Assembly (NCBI RefSeq): GCF_024868665.1
Contig: NC_079907.1
Coordinates: forward strand, 16,465,093-16,529,092
DNA: 64,000 nt
Reading direction: 5' to 3'
DNA from: Triplophysa rosa
Taxonomy: Eukaryota > Chordata > Actinopteri > Cypriniformes > Nemacheilidae
Below the pieces are notes generated by a model that saw nothing but the letters and a program-made list of their open reading frames with translations, was not told the origin of the DNA and searched no databases. Shown here in pieces: positions 20,604 through 35,600 of the stretch (position 1 is the stretch's first letter; each line of letters begins with the position of its first letter). Made by a program: the position numbers and the translations under genes.

Positions 20604-23600
20604 GTAAGAGAATGTTAGAAAGTGATTTGGGGGGTTGCCTTATTTTTGGCTTAGTACTTTGGCATGCATGGCGTAAGAGACGGACAGCTGTAGAATCCCA
20701 CACATCAGATCGTATTTTGAGTTGAGTTAAAGGCAGGGTGTCCGATTTCTCTTTGTTTTGCCATTGTTGATGTTCAAATCACCAAAACAAACACACCCTA
20801 CCCCCATCTTTCGCTTTTGTCAGCGCTCGGCTCGGCTAATGTCCATCCTGTGCATTGTGCACCTAACTGCTGATTGGCTACAAGGCTGTTTTGTTACTTG
20901 GCCTGACTCAGTTGTCTAAAGCGTAATTCGGAAATCTGTTACCCCGCCTTTAAAGCGTTCATGCCGACTCAGCCTGTTTAATATGATAATTTAACATTGA
21001 TGGTAATAACTTGTAAGTGTAAGGTTTGAACACTTTGTAACTCTGTATTAACTTGACATGAATGATTTCTTATTTCACACAGAAATGGCAACGGCGATTC
21101 TTTGTCCTATATGAACATGGCTGCTTGCGCTTTGCATTGGATGAATCAGTAAGATGTCACTTCATTACAGTTTTGATCACACAGTTTTACATTAAACCTA
21201 TGTGTAGAAGGCTCACTGCTATCTTTGGTCACAAATGCATTTTTTTTTCAAAGCTGGCTCGAGTTGGAGCTGATAGTCTTAGGCCGCTTTTAGTTCGATT
21301 TCTCCCCCCTCCTTCCTCCCCCGCTGGTCTGTGTTCACATTGTAATTTTTGCATACGAACCGCGGTGCGCTTGCGTCATCAAGCCACGTACTCATGTTGC
21401 TGGGTTACCGCTATGAAGGCAACAAGGCGCCAAAATGGATGTAGCTGCTCGCATCACTTTTGTTGTTCTTTTTTTGAACCTTTGGTTTTGCTTGCAAAGA
21501 AAAGATACAGAAATACATTTGCATTTGTCTGCCGCAAAAGTATTAACTCAACTCACTCAACTCAACTTTATTTATATAGCGCTTTTTACAATTGTCATTG
21601 TTACAAAGCAGCTGTACATGAGACGTATTGACTATAAGCAAAATAATTAAAGTTGTACCTGCAAAAACAAGAAAAAGTTGAAAACACAGAAGACAGACAT
21701 ACCCACATACAAAACACTCCACACACACAATATGCACACGTACTAACACACATAGACATAGAGACACACACACACAATATGCACACGTACTAACACACAT
21801 AGACATAGAGACACACACACACACAAACAGATGCGCACGCACACACACACACAAACGTATGTACACAGACAAGTACGCACACACACGCTCAGTGAAAGCA
21901 CACATTTAAGATAAAGGAGAGAGAAGCACAGGTCAAATATAACAGACTATAAATTCCTATATGCAATATTAATTAAGTAAAATTTAAAATTCTAAAGCAG
22001 CCCCCCCGGCCAGGCAAATAGTGCAAAAACAGTATGCAAACGGTGGCGAGGAACCCAAAACTCTAATCGAGAAAAAAAAAAAAATTACAATTACAATTGT
22101 TCCGAAGAGAGCAGGCTTTCCGCCGGAGATTTTTTTGGCGAAGGCAAGCAGAAATATTCGCTCTGCTTACAGTGCGTCAATCTCGCCTGTCGTCAAGGTA
22201 AGTGAGCATATATACACACACACACACACACACAAGCACACGCACGAAAAGCATGCGTTTTACATCATCAATAGCGGTTCACTTCCGCGATTTGGTACGA
22301 TTGCATTCATATCAGCAGCGAAACGTACTGGAGTTCACATGAACCGCACCCCAGACCTCCCTTTTTAAGCGGACTTGGGTACAGTTCGCGGGTGCGCACC
22401 CGGGTTCAAAAGACAGCGTTCACATCACCCAAACGAACCGAACTCTGACGTTAATCGAACCCGGGTGCGCACCAAAAGTGCTAATGTGAAACCGCCCTTC
22501 TAGGCAGCTTTGATTCATGGCTAGCACTCCACAACTGTTCCTCCCAAGTTCAATTCCCAACTCTAGATCTTATGCCGATCCCATTCACCTCTTTCCAGCC
22601 TGTACTTTCTTGTCAAAATATAAGATGGCTCCTCCCAAAAAACACCAACCTCAATGGAATAGTGTTGTCACGATACTGGAATTTCTAACTTCGATTCAAT
22701 ACCTAAAAAAAATCGATATTCGATACCATTTTCGATACCACGGGGAATAAACTGCCATAGCAATAAGGCCCTAATAAGCAATATTTATTTGAAGTTAAAT
22801 TGCACAAGATTTGACAATGAGGTATATTTTACATTATTTATTGATTGTTAATCTAATGTTAATTTTACGAATACATTTACTATTTAAAATCAAAGTTGTA
22901 TTTGTCAGTATTAATTGACCAGACCCTGTTGAAAAAACCAGCCTATGCTGGTTTGGTATGTTTTGATGCTGGTTTGCTGGTTTGTGCTGGTTTAAGATGG
23001 TCATATGCTGATTTAAGATGGTTCTTAGCTGGTTTAAGATCAAACCAGCATCGATCAAAACATACCTTACCCAGCATATACTGGATTTTTCAACAGGGGA
23101 GCTTACATAAATAGTTGTATTTTTTAACTAACATTTAAAAGAGATTAATGAATACTTGAACAAATGTATTGCTCATTCATTGTTCGTTAATGTTAGTTAA
23201 TAGCCTACGTTTTTATTTGGCTAAATTGGCTTTTATTCACATAGGCCCATACTGTAATCATTGATCACCACACATATAGACAGAAACGCAAACTTAAAAG
23301 CAAGAACTGTTGCAGAGACTCCGCACTGGACATCTTTCTAACATTAACAACTTTTAACCGGAGCGAATGAGACGAGTGGATGAAATCATTGAACAGCGCA
23401 CATACATAGAGCGCTATGGTAAACACTGGAGTGCAAACGTGTATCACACGCGAGAACTGTTGCGGAGACTTTACTCGCACCAGCATTATTTCAAACATCA
23501 AATTAACCGGAGCGAAAGAGACGAGTGGATGAAATCATTGATGAGCGCACATAAAGACAGAAATGCATGCATTAAACATGAGAACTGTTGCGGAGACTCT

Positions 23601-26600
23601 GTACTAACATAAACAACATATAACCAGGGCGAATAAAACGAGTGGATAAAATTATTGATCAGCGCACATACATGGATCGCTATGGTAAACACGGGAAGCG
23701 TAACGAGCGTGCACCACGCCAGATGTGTTACTGAGACTGGCCATCTTTTCTAACATAAACACGATTTAACTGCCACAAACGAGTCAAGTATGTGAGAGGA
23801 GGCGGGGCTCTGTTGTTATGCGTTCACGTGCAGTGTGTGTTAACTCGCTGTCGGAAAAGAGAAAGAGAGCGGGAACGCGCAGCTGATATCGATACGTGGG
23901 ACATGGGTATTGGAACCGTTTCAGATTCTTCAGTATCAATACTTATCGAAATATCGATATTTTTGACAACACTACAATGGAATCCTTTCTTATCAAAAGA
24001 CAATATAACCATATCAGAAAATTATATAAAACTGTGAAATAATCCATGAAACAGTTTGTTGCTTCATCACCAGCTCTGAGAAAAAATAATGAGCGAGTAA
24101 GTCTAAGCAGATGTGATCCAGCAGAACAAGGTCTTGTGGTTAATGAGAGCCTGACTTGGACTGTTTGTTTCACAGGAATGTGACATGGGTGACCAAATTA
24201 GCTGCCTGATTTGGCTGGAGATTACAGTGTTTGTATGTAAACAGTGAGGCCCCACACACAGGCTCTTCACTAGGAAGATTGAGAACTCCGGAGCCCCTAG
24301 TGCGGTGTCCTTACAGACCCTTGACTCCTATTGCTTATTCTGCATTGGCTGTATCACTTATAGGGCTGTACAAAAATATTGATACAGCAAACTATCGCAA
24401 TATTTTTTTTCATGATAGTGTATCAATAGTCCAAGCTCTAGTATAGATACATTTTTTTTATTCATGTTTTAACGTCATATACACATGGCCATTGTCTCAA
24501 GCATGAGCAAGCAAGGTGCTCCAGCTTCCAGAGCCGACACGTGGCTTATAATGGCAATTGCATTTGTTTTAACGGAAACTATAATCGTGTCTACTGCTAT
24601 GTGATGCATTGGTGGGATGTTAAAAAATACCTCAGGTGGTCCACAGCAAGTTGAATTGTCAGCTTTATTTTCTTTTTACATTTTTTTTTTATTAAAAAAA
24701 GTATTGCAATACAGTGTTTCCCCTAGGTTTACGGGTTTGGGGGGGTGGTCTCTATATTTTTTGCGGTGGAGGTCCGGACAATGCTTTTTTTAATAAATAA
24801 TATTTAATCAATCAATCTAATGTTTTATCGGGCCAATTGTTTTATATTCTGATAGCCACAGTAAGGCCTGGTAACTGATAAAATGTGTTGTAGGCTATGG
24901 TGCTGAAGCGAAGTCCTAGTATTTGAGTATTTAAAAAACTATTGACAACAAATGTAACAACTGAAATGAATTTATCATGAGAAGTACTTACAAAGTTACT
25001 AACACAAGTAGCCTTTCCATGCCATTCATACTACTGATTCTAAATAATCTTTCTGATTAAAACATGATTCATTGGCCTGGTTTCACAGACAAGGCTTAGT
25101 TTAAGGCAGGACTATGCCTTAGATGGATTAGGATATTTGAGTCACTTTTATAAAAATGCTTTAGAAAGAAACATTACCTATGTGCATCTTTAGACAAAAT
25201 AATGGCACTGACATATTTTACGATATGTTAGGGCAAGTTATTTTCATTTGACACAGCTCAAACATTCATTTAAGTCTGGGACTAGCCTTAAGCCTTGTCT
25301 GTGAAACCGGGCCATTATGAAATGCTCTTAACATGCTGATTTTAATCCTTTTAATATCATTAATGCTAAATGTAGATACAAGACGTTATGGTTTATAATC
25401 TGTCACAAACCTATATAGCAAACCGTAAACTGACTGACAGCTAAAAACAGTTTTGTTTACTTAAGCGTTACAGTAAAAGTGTTCATTTATTTACCTGCTC
25501 TTGGTGTCTGCAGGTCTTTATATGTGATGCGTCTATATGTGGCGTCTTTGGCTGTAGAAGCAGCGCTCACGGAGCGGAAAGGGTTCAAATGAAGCGTGTT
25601 TGGTGCTAAATAAAGATATTAGAAGATATAGCAAAATAATCAACATAACTTTCCCTGAGTGTGCGTGATGTGTGCAGCTCAGTTATGTAGACGTGATGCT
25701 CAATTTAGACTACAGAAATAGTCTAATGTTTTTAATGGTTTATTGTGTCTCGCGGTCCGGATGAAACGAAGGATAAGCTGGTCGAAAACCTGTCATCTGG
25801 TGGTAACTGGACTGTTGCTTGTCAGGGGCAGGGCATGTGTCTTTTCTGTACTTTGACTCGGAACAGGAGAGCGAATGTTGCCATTTTCACTACCCTGGGA
25901 GCGTTTAACAATGGCAATATTTTTATCTGCATTTCAGGTGGTTAACGTGACATATTTTCCCACACAGGCTCTCTGTCCGCTGGTGGGAGTGTGTTTACCT
26001 GTAGATGTGCGCGCACGTGTCTCTGTGTGCAAGAGCATCGGGGCGGAACTCGTTACGGAGAGCAGAGGAGAATTGTAAAGGCGCGACCATGTAGAAACAG
26101 AAATGTCATGCCTATGCCGCCATGTAAATAAGATAAATAACATAATGCTATTTCATTTTTTTAAGACGAGAACAAGGTATAGACATGTTATATAGGAAAG
26201 GTATCCTTAAATGACTTCTCTTTTGATCTGGCTCTATATAAAAAATAAAATTAACTTGACCTTCAAGGGGGGCGGGAGATGCCGTTGGAGGGGCGGGGTG
26301 CCCCCCTAAGGCAATGATAGGGGAAACACTGCAATATATAATGGTGAGACGAGACATTTATCCCACGAGACGAGACTGGGTTCACGAGAACTGGATTTTT
26401 AGACTTTTTTAAAGAAATCCTCTTTTATTCACCTTAAAAACACAAAATACAAAAAATGTAGGCATTATAAAATCAACTTGTACCTCATGAAACAAATTAA
26501 ACATCTTTTTTAACAAATGATATAATGCAGTAAGAAACAATATGTAAACACTGCCAAATATTTTGTCACAAACTCAAATGACAGGCACTAATTGCACAAA

Positions 26601-29600
26601 AAGGCGTGCAACCCTCATAGCCTTCAGGGAAACAGTTAAAACTACACAAACGCATCACAATTTATTCTTACATCGCACATATGTAAGAGTAGGGATGGGT
26701 ACCGAAACCCAATGAATGAACTGCACAGTTTAACGTGCTACACACGTGATGCTCATGAATTTGTCTCTGTCTGCGCTTTATGAGGACATGAACACATGAA
26801 CTTCATCTCCAGAGTTGCTCTGAGAGTTTATTTCAGAACATTTTACTGAGTGAAGCTAACACACTAAAAAATAAGCGTCTTCTGACAACCTGCCAAAATA
26901 AAAGTCTGGTTAACTCAGTATTTTTATGTTGACATATATTACTATTTAATAGTAAAAAAATAAACAAACTAATTTAGAGAAACTAAATCCATCATGCATA
27001 AGCTGAAGTTAGTTGTTTACCTTTGAAATTATTCTTTCTATTTTTATGAATGTTTCTTATTTATACATTTGTATTAGGTCTATATTGCATTTTGAATGTA
27101 ATATGACAATGGAATGTACTAAATGGGTTTAGTTTTCACAGATATTAATGTATGCAATTTCAGCAATAAATATGTCAATTTTTCTAAAAAGGAAACAAAT
27201 TAGTTGTTCATTTTAAGAGACCTGTCTTATTTTCTCTTGTATATTTAGTATTGCTCTTTAATAAAGAAAAAGTACTTATTATCCGAATACCCGATTAATC
27301 GATGGAAAATCAGTAGAATACTCGATTACTAAAATAATCAATAGCTGCAGCCCTACTGCAGATGTGAGAGATGCGCGCAAACGTTGAAACCCATCTGTCT
27401 AGCGCGTGTTTACATAGAAAAACGGTGGGAAAGTAGCGCCGCGGGATGGAAAATCACGTTGTCTATGAATAGCCGGGCTGCCGGTCTCTATAGCTCACAG
27501 CACGCATATACTTTGTGCGGTTATTAGCGTGTTCTGTACAGTAATGAAAACAGGTCGCACCACAACAAAATGTGTACTCGCACAAATGCTCCCAAATATA
27601 TTTTGAGGTCGCTAACAGGTTAAATTTAGGGAGCATATGTGACTAAAATGGTAGCAATTTCGAGCCCAGCACTCCATCATGCCAGTTGTGTGAGGATATT
27701 GTGTTCTTACGAGACACATCGGATCTCGCGAGATCTGATGCTATGGGATCTCGTCACACCCCTAGCAATACATTGCATTATGTATCGTATCGAAATATAT
27801 TACAATATACTGTATTGTGACGTATCTATCATGCTACGTATCATATCGCAAGGCCCTTGCCCTGCGTCAGTAATAATGGTCTGTGGGGAAACGCAGTGCT
27901 CTGTGTGTACTGTAGTTAAATGGATTAAACGAAGCTTCGAGGCAAAAAAACTGTCTCAATGATTTTTTGTATTCAAATTACTAAACACAGATTTTGAATA
28001 ACATGAGGGGTGAAGTAGTGTTTTGGGTGAACTATCCATTTAGGTTCTTTGTTGTAGGTTCCATGAACGTAGTTTGATCTGAACCATTCTTCAAGCATGC
28101 TCTTTTCACTCGACATAAATAGCAGAAACAGAATTAACCATGGCTGAGTATGGTTCTAGAACTAGATTAGCTTACTTGGAATGTTTATCAATTACATTAT
28201 AACAGCTTGCCTGTATGTAGTCACTTAGGTGCGATTGTGAATCTTATGAACATGACTTGCGTCCATCCACAGTCTGAGTTCTTGAAACAAAGTATTTTAA
28301 TTGTCAGATGTTCTGAACTGAAGTCTAGGCTCAGGATTGCATTCCCCCCAATATGCCCTTATTTGGAGAAACCAAAGAGGACTGGTGGTGACGCTGCTAT
28401 ACTCTGAGAACGTTAGACCCCCAAAACCACATAGAAATGTAAAATATGCTTTGAGATTTACATTCCGCAAAGGCCTTGCCACAATACCTACAATTAGATG
28501 CTGGGTTTAGAAAGGCCAAAGAAAATGATCTCATCATGACAGCTAAGGCCAAATGGGTTGTCACTGTGATATTTTTTTTTTTGTAACTCCAGTATGTGAT
28601 GTGGTATAGACCAGTGGTTCTCAACTGGTTTAGCTTTAGGATGCCCGTATTACTTTGGTCATCAATCAGAAACTGAAAACTGGCAAAGTTTTGTATGCAA
28701 AAACCCCCCCCACAAATGTCCTTAAGGCACATTTGAGGTCAATGGCCAAAAATATGCTAAATTATTTTGCAATAAGCCATAAGAACCTGAAGTGATTTTG
28801 CCACAGGTAATGGGTGTTATCTTTGATGCTCAGCCTGCATTTTTGCTAGTATAAAACGGCAGCAATTGCAATATAATCAAATATAACAATGATCAGTAAA
28901 AAATACAGATTACACAAATTGTAGGCTGTTTGTTGTTGGCACATTTATATGGTATGCGGTTGCATTTATTAGCTTTTAGAACCGCTCTATCTATTTTTAA
29001 ATTCAGGAATGTCACATATATTGGCATGAAAACGTTGGATTGGATGCTAGGGCTGGGCGATGTGACAATGTTATCGTATATCGCCGATGTCTCGCAAATA
29101 TCCCGATGTCGATTACAGCAGACAGATACCAGACGATAATTTTCTCGAACATTTTTCTACTGCATAAAAGCTATGGTTTATCTACACGCTTTACCTGATG
29201 AAAAAAGTCACCACAACACTGGTTTGTGCGCATGGCTCGCCTGTGTGTGTGTGAGCGTGTGTGTGAGCGTGTGTGTGCGCGTGTGTGTGCGCGTGTGTGT
29301 GCGCGTGTGTGTGCGCGTGTGTGTGCGCGTGTGTGTGCGCGTGTGCCTGCGTGCGTGTGTGCCTGCGTGCGTGTGTGCCTGCGTGCGTGTTTGTGTGTGC
29401 CTGCGTGCATGTGTGCCTGCTTGCGTGTTTGTGTGTGCCTGCGTGCGTGTGTGCCTGCGTGCGTGTTTGCCTGCGTGCGTGTTTGCCTGCGTGCGTGTTT
29501 GTGTGTGCCTGCGTGCGTGTTTGTGTGTGCCTGCGTGCGTGTTTGTGTGTGCCTGCGTGCGTGTTTGTGTGTGCCTGCGTGCATGTTTGTGTGTGCCTGC

Positions 29601-32600
29601 GTGCGTGTTTGTTTGGCACTTGGCGGGTCCGGAACGAATGCCCTCCCGGTCCGTATTCACAGATTGATCGCCGATCGTCTGCGCAATGTTGCATGAAGTC
29701 AAACACACCTGATATTATCGAATATCGCAATGATTTTAAAGTCGATTATCGATACATTTTTTTCAAACACATTTAGTTTTTGCTTTATAATGTGGAGGAC
29801 TGCTGTTTGCCAGGTGTTACATGATGTTGTGTTTTTTTATAGCCTTGAGATATTAGGGACAGAAGGATGATATAGATGCACTCTCTTTTTTTTTTGCACT
29901 CTCTGGGGGTGTTTTCAGAGGGTGCTTGACACGTCTGGGCGCATTGCAGCTGTAAGATCAGAAAAGCCATACAAAAGTGATATATCTTACCACTTACGTT
30001 CGGAATAAAATGTAAGAGTTGAACCCAAAATACTGCTGTCACTTTTAAAGCTTGCCCATCTGGCTGTTTTTGTATTTCGACCCAACCTCATAAGCACACT
30101 GAAAACTTTATATTAGGCATTATGTAGCCATCACAAGTACCATTTTGTTGGAATATGTCCAAGGAGTTTCATTCAAAGATCTCCATATGATAGCCTTGTA
30201 TGTACAGTATTTCTATTTCTAAGCCATCAACCAAAATTCACAGAAGAGAAAACAATCACTTGGATTTGAAACAACATAAACGTGAGTAAATGATGGCAGA
30301 TTTCTTTATTTTGGCAAACTTGTCCACTGACCTTTGTTTAACCGATGAGTATTTACTGAGACCTCAAAATAACACCTATTCAATAAATCATGTTTCTATT
30401 GTGTTCGACTCTTAAATAGTTTTTTAGTCCTACAATGCAGGACAAGTTGGCAAGTAAGCCTGAATATGTTTATTTTATTACAATTCTAAAAATAGTTGAG
30501 TGGTAATAAAGCCAGACAATGAAAGGAAATGGAATTTGATGTGTTGTTTTGGAATCAGAACTAGGATAATGTGAAGCGCATGAATGGTGGGCTTGGCAAA
30601 CTTGTACTCTGTGTTGTTGCCAATATCAAGCTCATGCCATTTATTTATTCACTGCCTAAGTGCCTATAAGCGCGTTTACTACAAAGCGTTATAAACTGAT
30701 CTGTTAATTGTAGGAAACATTAGCTCCTGGCTGTTTAGTTTTGTGGATTGCCTTATATTTTCCTCAATTATCTGAAGATGTTTTATTTGTGCGTTTGTGG
30801 CTACTGGCAGTTTTACAGGAATTCATTCTACAGTTTTAGTTTAGTTCTCCTCTGGATAAAATAATACAGTATGCAGTTAGATATCTGATACATCAAGATG
30901 TCTTTCGGGATTTTTGGTGTTACAAAAGGATCAAATTGTTTCATGTTTTCAGGGCTATGTGAGGAGTGACGTGAAATTTTTTTGTTGTCTTGTCTTCTGT
31001 TCTTACAGTCCTGGTGTCTCATTAATGAGATTTTTTTCCCTCAGCAGCACTTTAGTGAAACAGAAACACTGCTGCAGTTTATAACTATGACACTTTAATT
31101 GCCATATTTGGCATTCCCTGGAGTTTACTGGCAGCTTTTAATAAAGCTAGATCACTTAAAATGGCCATAAAAGGAATCAGGAAAAGACAGCACCTGTTTT
31201 ACATCTAGAGTCTGCAGAACGTCTGATAACAGCCAGGGCAGAAATTACGGGATGGTTAAGTGTGACTATTAAGGACCTAAATTCTAAAAAATCTCAGTCA
31301 GGTGCTTTAAAGGAAAAATTCATTCAAAAACTGTTATCGTTGACTCTCTCTGATGTTGTTTCAAAGCACTTTCTTCCTTTCTTTTACACAAAAAAGAAAT
31401 GCTGAAGAATGTACTGGCCTGTAGTTTTTTTTCCATATAATGCTTGTGTCCCCCTTTGTATCTCTGCAAGTTACTTTAGATAAGTGTCTGCCAAATGCAT
31501 AAATGTAATTTTATATTACACTCCTGGTAGGAGTTGTGTTTCAAACTAATCCTTTGCCATCACATTTCAGCTTCATCTTTATGTTGGCATACAGTGAAAA
31601 ACGTGAAGTCTTGGTGGTGAAGTTAAATGTTCAAACCTCATTACTGGTCCGGCATTGGAAAAGGAGCATTCAGAATGAACTTTTTCAAGAAGCGAATGGC
31701 CAACACTTGAATCCTTACGAGTTGCCAAGAATAAAACACAATGTGATTGTGTGTTCATCACATTAAAGTCATTACCTTTGGATTTCACTGGATGTTTACT
31801 ATGTGAAGGGTGTTGAGTCTGATGGCTTCAGCTATTTCACTTCTCTGTTGTGCTTTTATGGGTTGTTTGTGATGTATTCCATCACAGTAAATTTGATGCT
31901 ATGGTAACCGGGTGCATGGCAACAGTCATAGATTATTAGCTTACGGGTAGTTGACATGAAATGTCAAGCAGTTTCAGTTCAGTTTCAGCATCCTGCATGT
32001 TACAATCCATTGTCCAATAAAGCTCATATTAATTTAAATGTTGTTCATTTTCAAAGTTGTTCATTCTAACCCTAAAATATGTACTTTTTCCTTTACCATT
32101 TTAAAAGTTTATGGTTACAGGATACCATTTTTTTCAACATTTTTAAGTAATATCAATACCACTATGGAATAACACAAATGTAACTTGGTGTTTAACTTGT
32201 TGTGACTAAAACATTTGTCTTTATTCAGTGGTCTGCCAAATTTCGACCAAATCGAAAGTTCGAAAAATATATTCAAACTATTGCATTTTCGCATTTTCAA
32301 AGAAGCAACCTAGAATATGTAAAACTGTACATTTAGCAATTTGTGAACCGGTTTCCTGAGGTTTCATTCTCTGTTTTGTAAACAGTACTGAAAGAGGTTC
32401 TCTTTTCTGGGCTCTTATTGGTTGCTTTTTTCCATTAGTCCAAGTCCATCCATTTAAAAAACATTTAGCTAAAATATAACTTCTCTAATGAAAAAATGTA
32501 TGTTGGCATGCTAGTATTTTTGCTTACAAAATAATTTCACACATTTAATCGCGCACATTCTGATTAAATAATTTTAATCCATTTTTATGTATACAGTTAG

Positions 32601-35600
32601 GGCCATAAATATTTGGACAGAGGCACATTTTTTGTTATTTTAGCTGTGTATCAATATGTTTTCGAGTTACAGTTTTATAATAGATATTGTCTTAAAGTGC
32701 ACACTCTCAGCTTTATTTAGAGTGTATTCACATCCAGATTAGCTGAAGGATTTAGGAATTACAGCTCTTTAATATGAAGCGCTCCCCTTTTTCAAGGGAC
32801 CAAAAGTAATTGGACAGTTGAATAAAAAGCTGTTTTATTCACATGTATGGACTTTTCCTTAAATAATTTTGTCATAAATGAAGCATGTCAAAGGTCTGGA
32901 GTTGATTCTACATGTGGTGTTTGCATTTGGAAGCTGTTGCTGTGAACCCACATCATGGGGTTCAGGGAGATCTCCATGCAAGTGAAATAGACCATAGTTA
33001 GATTTTAAAAACACTACACATCCGTCAGAAAGATGCCAGGAACATTAAGAGCAGCCAAATCAACAATTTGGTACATTCTGGGGGAAAAAAACACACCGCT
33101 GAGCTCAGTAACAAAACAATCCTAGGTGTCCATATGAGAGCAAAGTGGTGGATGATGACATTATCCTCTCCATGATAAAGAAAAACATCTTCACAACTTC
33201 CAGACAAGTGAAGAATTAATCCGGATGCTTCTGTCTTCTGTTACATCACCAAAAAAACACCAGTGACCCAGTGCCTGAGGACGTCATGCATGGAAATGGA
33301 ATCACACTGCCTGAACACTATTTTACTGAAGATGTTGTATGCTCATATCATGAGATATTCCAAGCCTTCTCCATATCTTTTATTCTTTTTAGTCTTATGC
33401 AGGCTGAAATTAATTTGATCTCTCCAAAAAAATGCTTTCTAGAGCTTGTTCGGCTATTTCAGAAGTCTAATCTACCCATCCTATTCTTGAGGCTTTTGCA
33501 CCTTGTTGTGAACCCTCTCTATTTTTTCCTTGTATTCTCTTTATTGTTTTGATTGACAAACATTGACATATTTACCTCTTGGAGAGTGTTCTTCACTTGT
33601 CCGGACGTTGTGAAGGTGTTTTTCTTCATCATGGAGAGGATAATGTCATCATCCACCACTTTTATCTCATATGGACGCCCAGGATTGTTTTGTTACTGAG
33701 CTCAGCGGTGTGTTTTTTTTTTCTTAGAATGTACCAAATTGTTGATTTGGCCACTCTTAATGTTCCTGGCATCTTTTTGACGGATTTGTAGTGTTTTTGA
33801 AATCTAACTATGGTCAGTTTCACTTGCATGGCGATCTCCCTGAACCCCATGATGTGGGTTCACAGCAACAGCTTCCAAATTCACCACATCATTCAAAAAC
33901 ACCACATGTAGAATCAACTCCAGACCTTTAACATGCTTCATTTATGACAAAATTATTTAAGGAAAAGCCCATACATGTGAATAAAACAGCTTTTTATTCA
34001 ACTGTCCAATTACTTTTGGTCCCTTGAAAAAGGGGGGCGCTTCATATTAAAGAGCTGTAATTCCTAAATCCTTCAGCTAATCTGGATGTGAATACACTCT
34101 AAATAAAGCTGAGAGTGTGCACTTTAAGACAATATCTATTATAAAACTGTAACTCGAAAACATATTGATACACAGCTAAAATAACAAAAAATGTGCCTCT
34201 GTTCAAATATTTATGGCCCTAACTGTATATTTCAACTATCAGCGTACATTGTGAGGAATGAGGGCACAGCCCTGCAGGGCACTGTTGTTCAGGGTAACAG
34301 ACCTTGAAGACGTCATAGGTTCTGCAAGTGTTATGTCAGTCTAGGTCTTGGATACAGTGATAAAGTTTGATGGAATACATGGATGGAGGTGAATGAACAG
34401 CATTTTAACAGTGGTGTTACTGTATTCTGAAGTGTTATGCTGCAGGTGCCTTTTGACTCATATTGTTTGTTATGGGCTCATCATTATAGCTTGTTGATCT
34501 TTTTTATAATTCCATGTAACAGTAGTATGCCTAGTCTATTTTCCGCTGTCAGCATTTTTTAAGCATTAAACTTATTCAGTTATTGCAGCCTTTTTATCTG
34601 AAATTATGCATATTGTATATTGACACAACGATATGTGTAAATTTATCATGTCATCTTTTTGGATGCTTCAAACCTAGCGGTGTCATAGTATGCCAGTATT
34701 GTGATATTAATAATCATGATTGCTGATAATGTGTTAATACTGCATATATGATAATATAAATAATCCAACACCAGTTTCTGGTTGACACTCCAACGTCGTG
34801 GCTGGTGGTTTTGCACAATTTAACATTTTGCCGTAAGAGCCACAACTCTCTCTCTGCCTTCTTACTAGGGCTGCAGCTATCGATTCTTTTACTAATCAAG
34901 TATTCTACTGATTTTTCCATCAATTAATTGGGTATTTGGATAATAAGTACTTTTTCTTTATTAAAAAGCAATACTAAATATACAAGAGAAAATAAGACGA
35001 GTCTCTTAAAATGAGTAAAACAACTAATTTGTTTTCTTTTTTAGAACAATTAGAGTTTTTATTGCTGAAATTGCATACATTAACATCTGTGAAAACTAAA
35101 CCCGTTTAGTACATTCCATTGCCATATTAAATTCAAAATGCAATATAATACAAATATATAAATAAGAAACATGAATAAAAATTGAAAGAATAATTTCAAA
35201 GGTAAACAACTAACTTCAGCTTATGCATGATGCATTTAGTTTATCTAAATTAGTTTGTTTCTTTTTTTACTATTTAATAGTAATATATAGCCTATGACTT
35301 TTATTTTGGCAGGTTGTCGGAAGACGCTTATTTTTTAGCATGTCTGTTTCTTCACTCAAACAATAACATGTTCATGAAATAAACTCTCAGAGCAACTCTC
35401 GAGGTGAAGTTCATGTCCTCATTCAGCGCAGACGCAGACAAATTTATGATCATCACGCGTGTAGCACGTTCATTCACGCAGACATGCAGAACAGCCAGAT
35501 GGCATGTAAATAACAAGATTCGGCATCCACTAGTCCGCATCTAGTTTGATGGACTCAATGCAGCCGGAAAACAAGTTTCACTCGCAAAACAGACTAAAAC

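Noticed and set aside
29171..29776. Five long overlapping ORFs rich in Cys/Val or Thr/His
   Set aside because: They are frame translations of the GT-rich tandem array on both strands; no start context, domain or splice signal.
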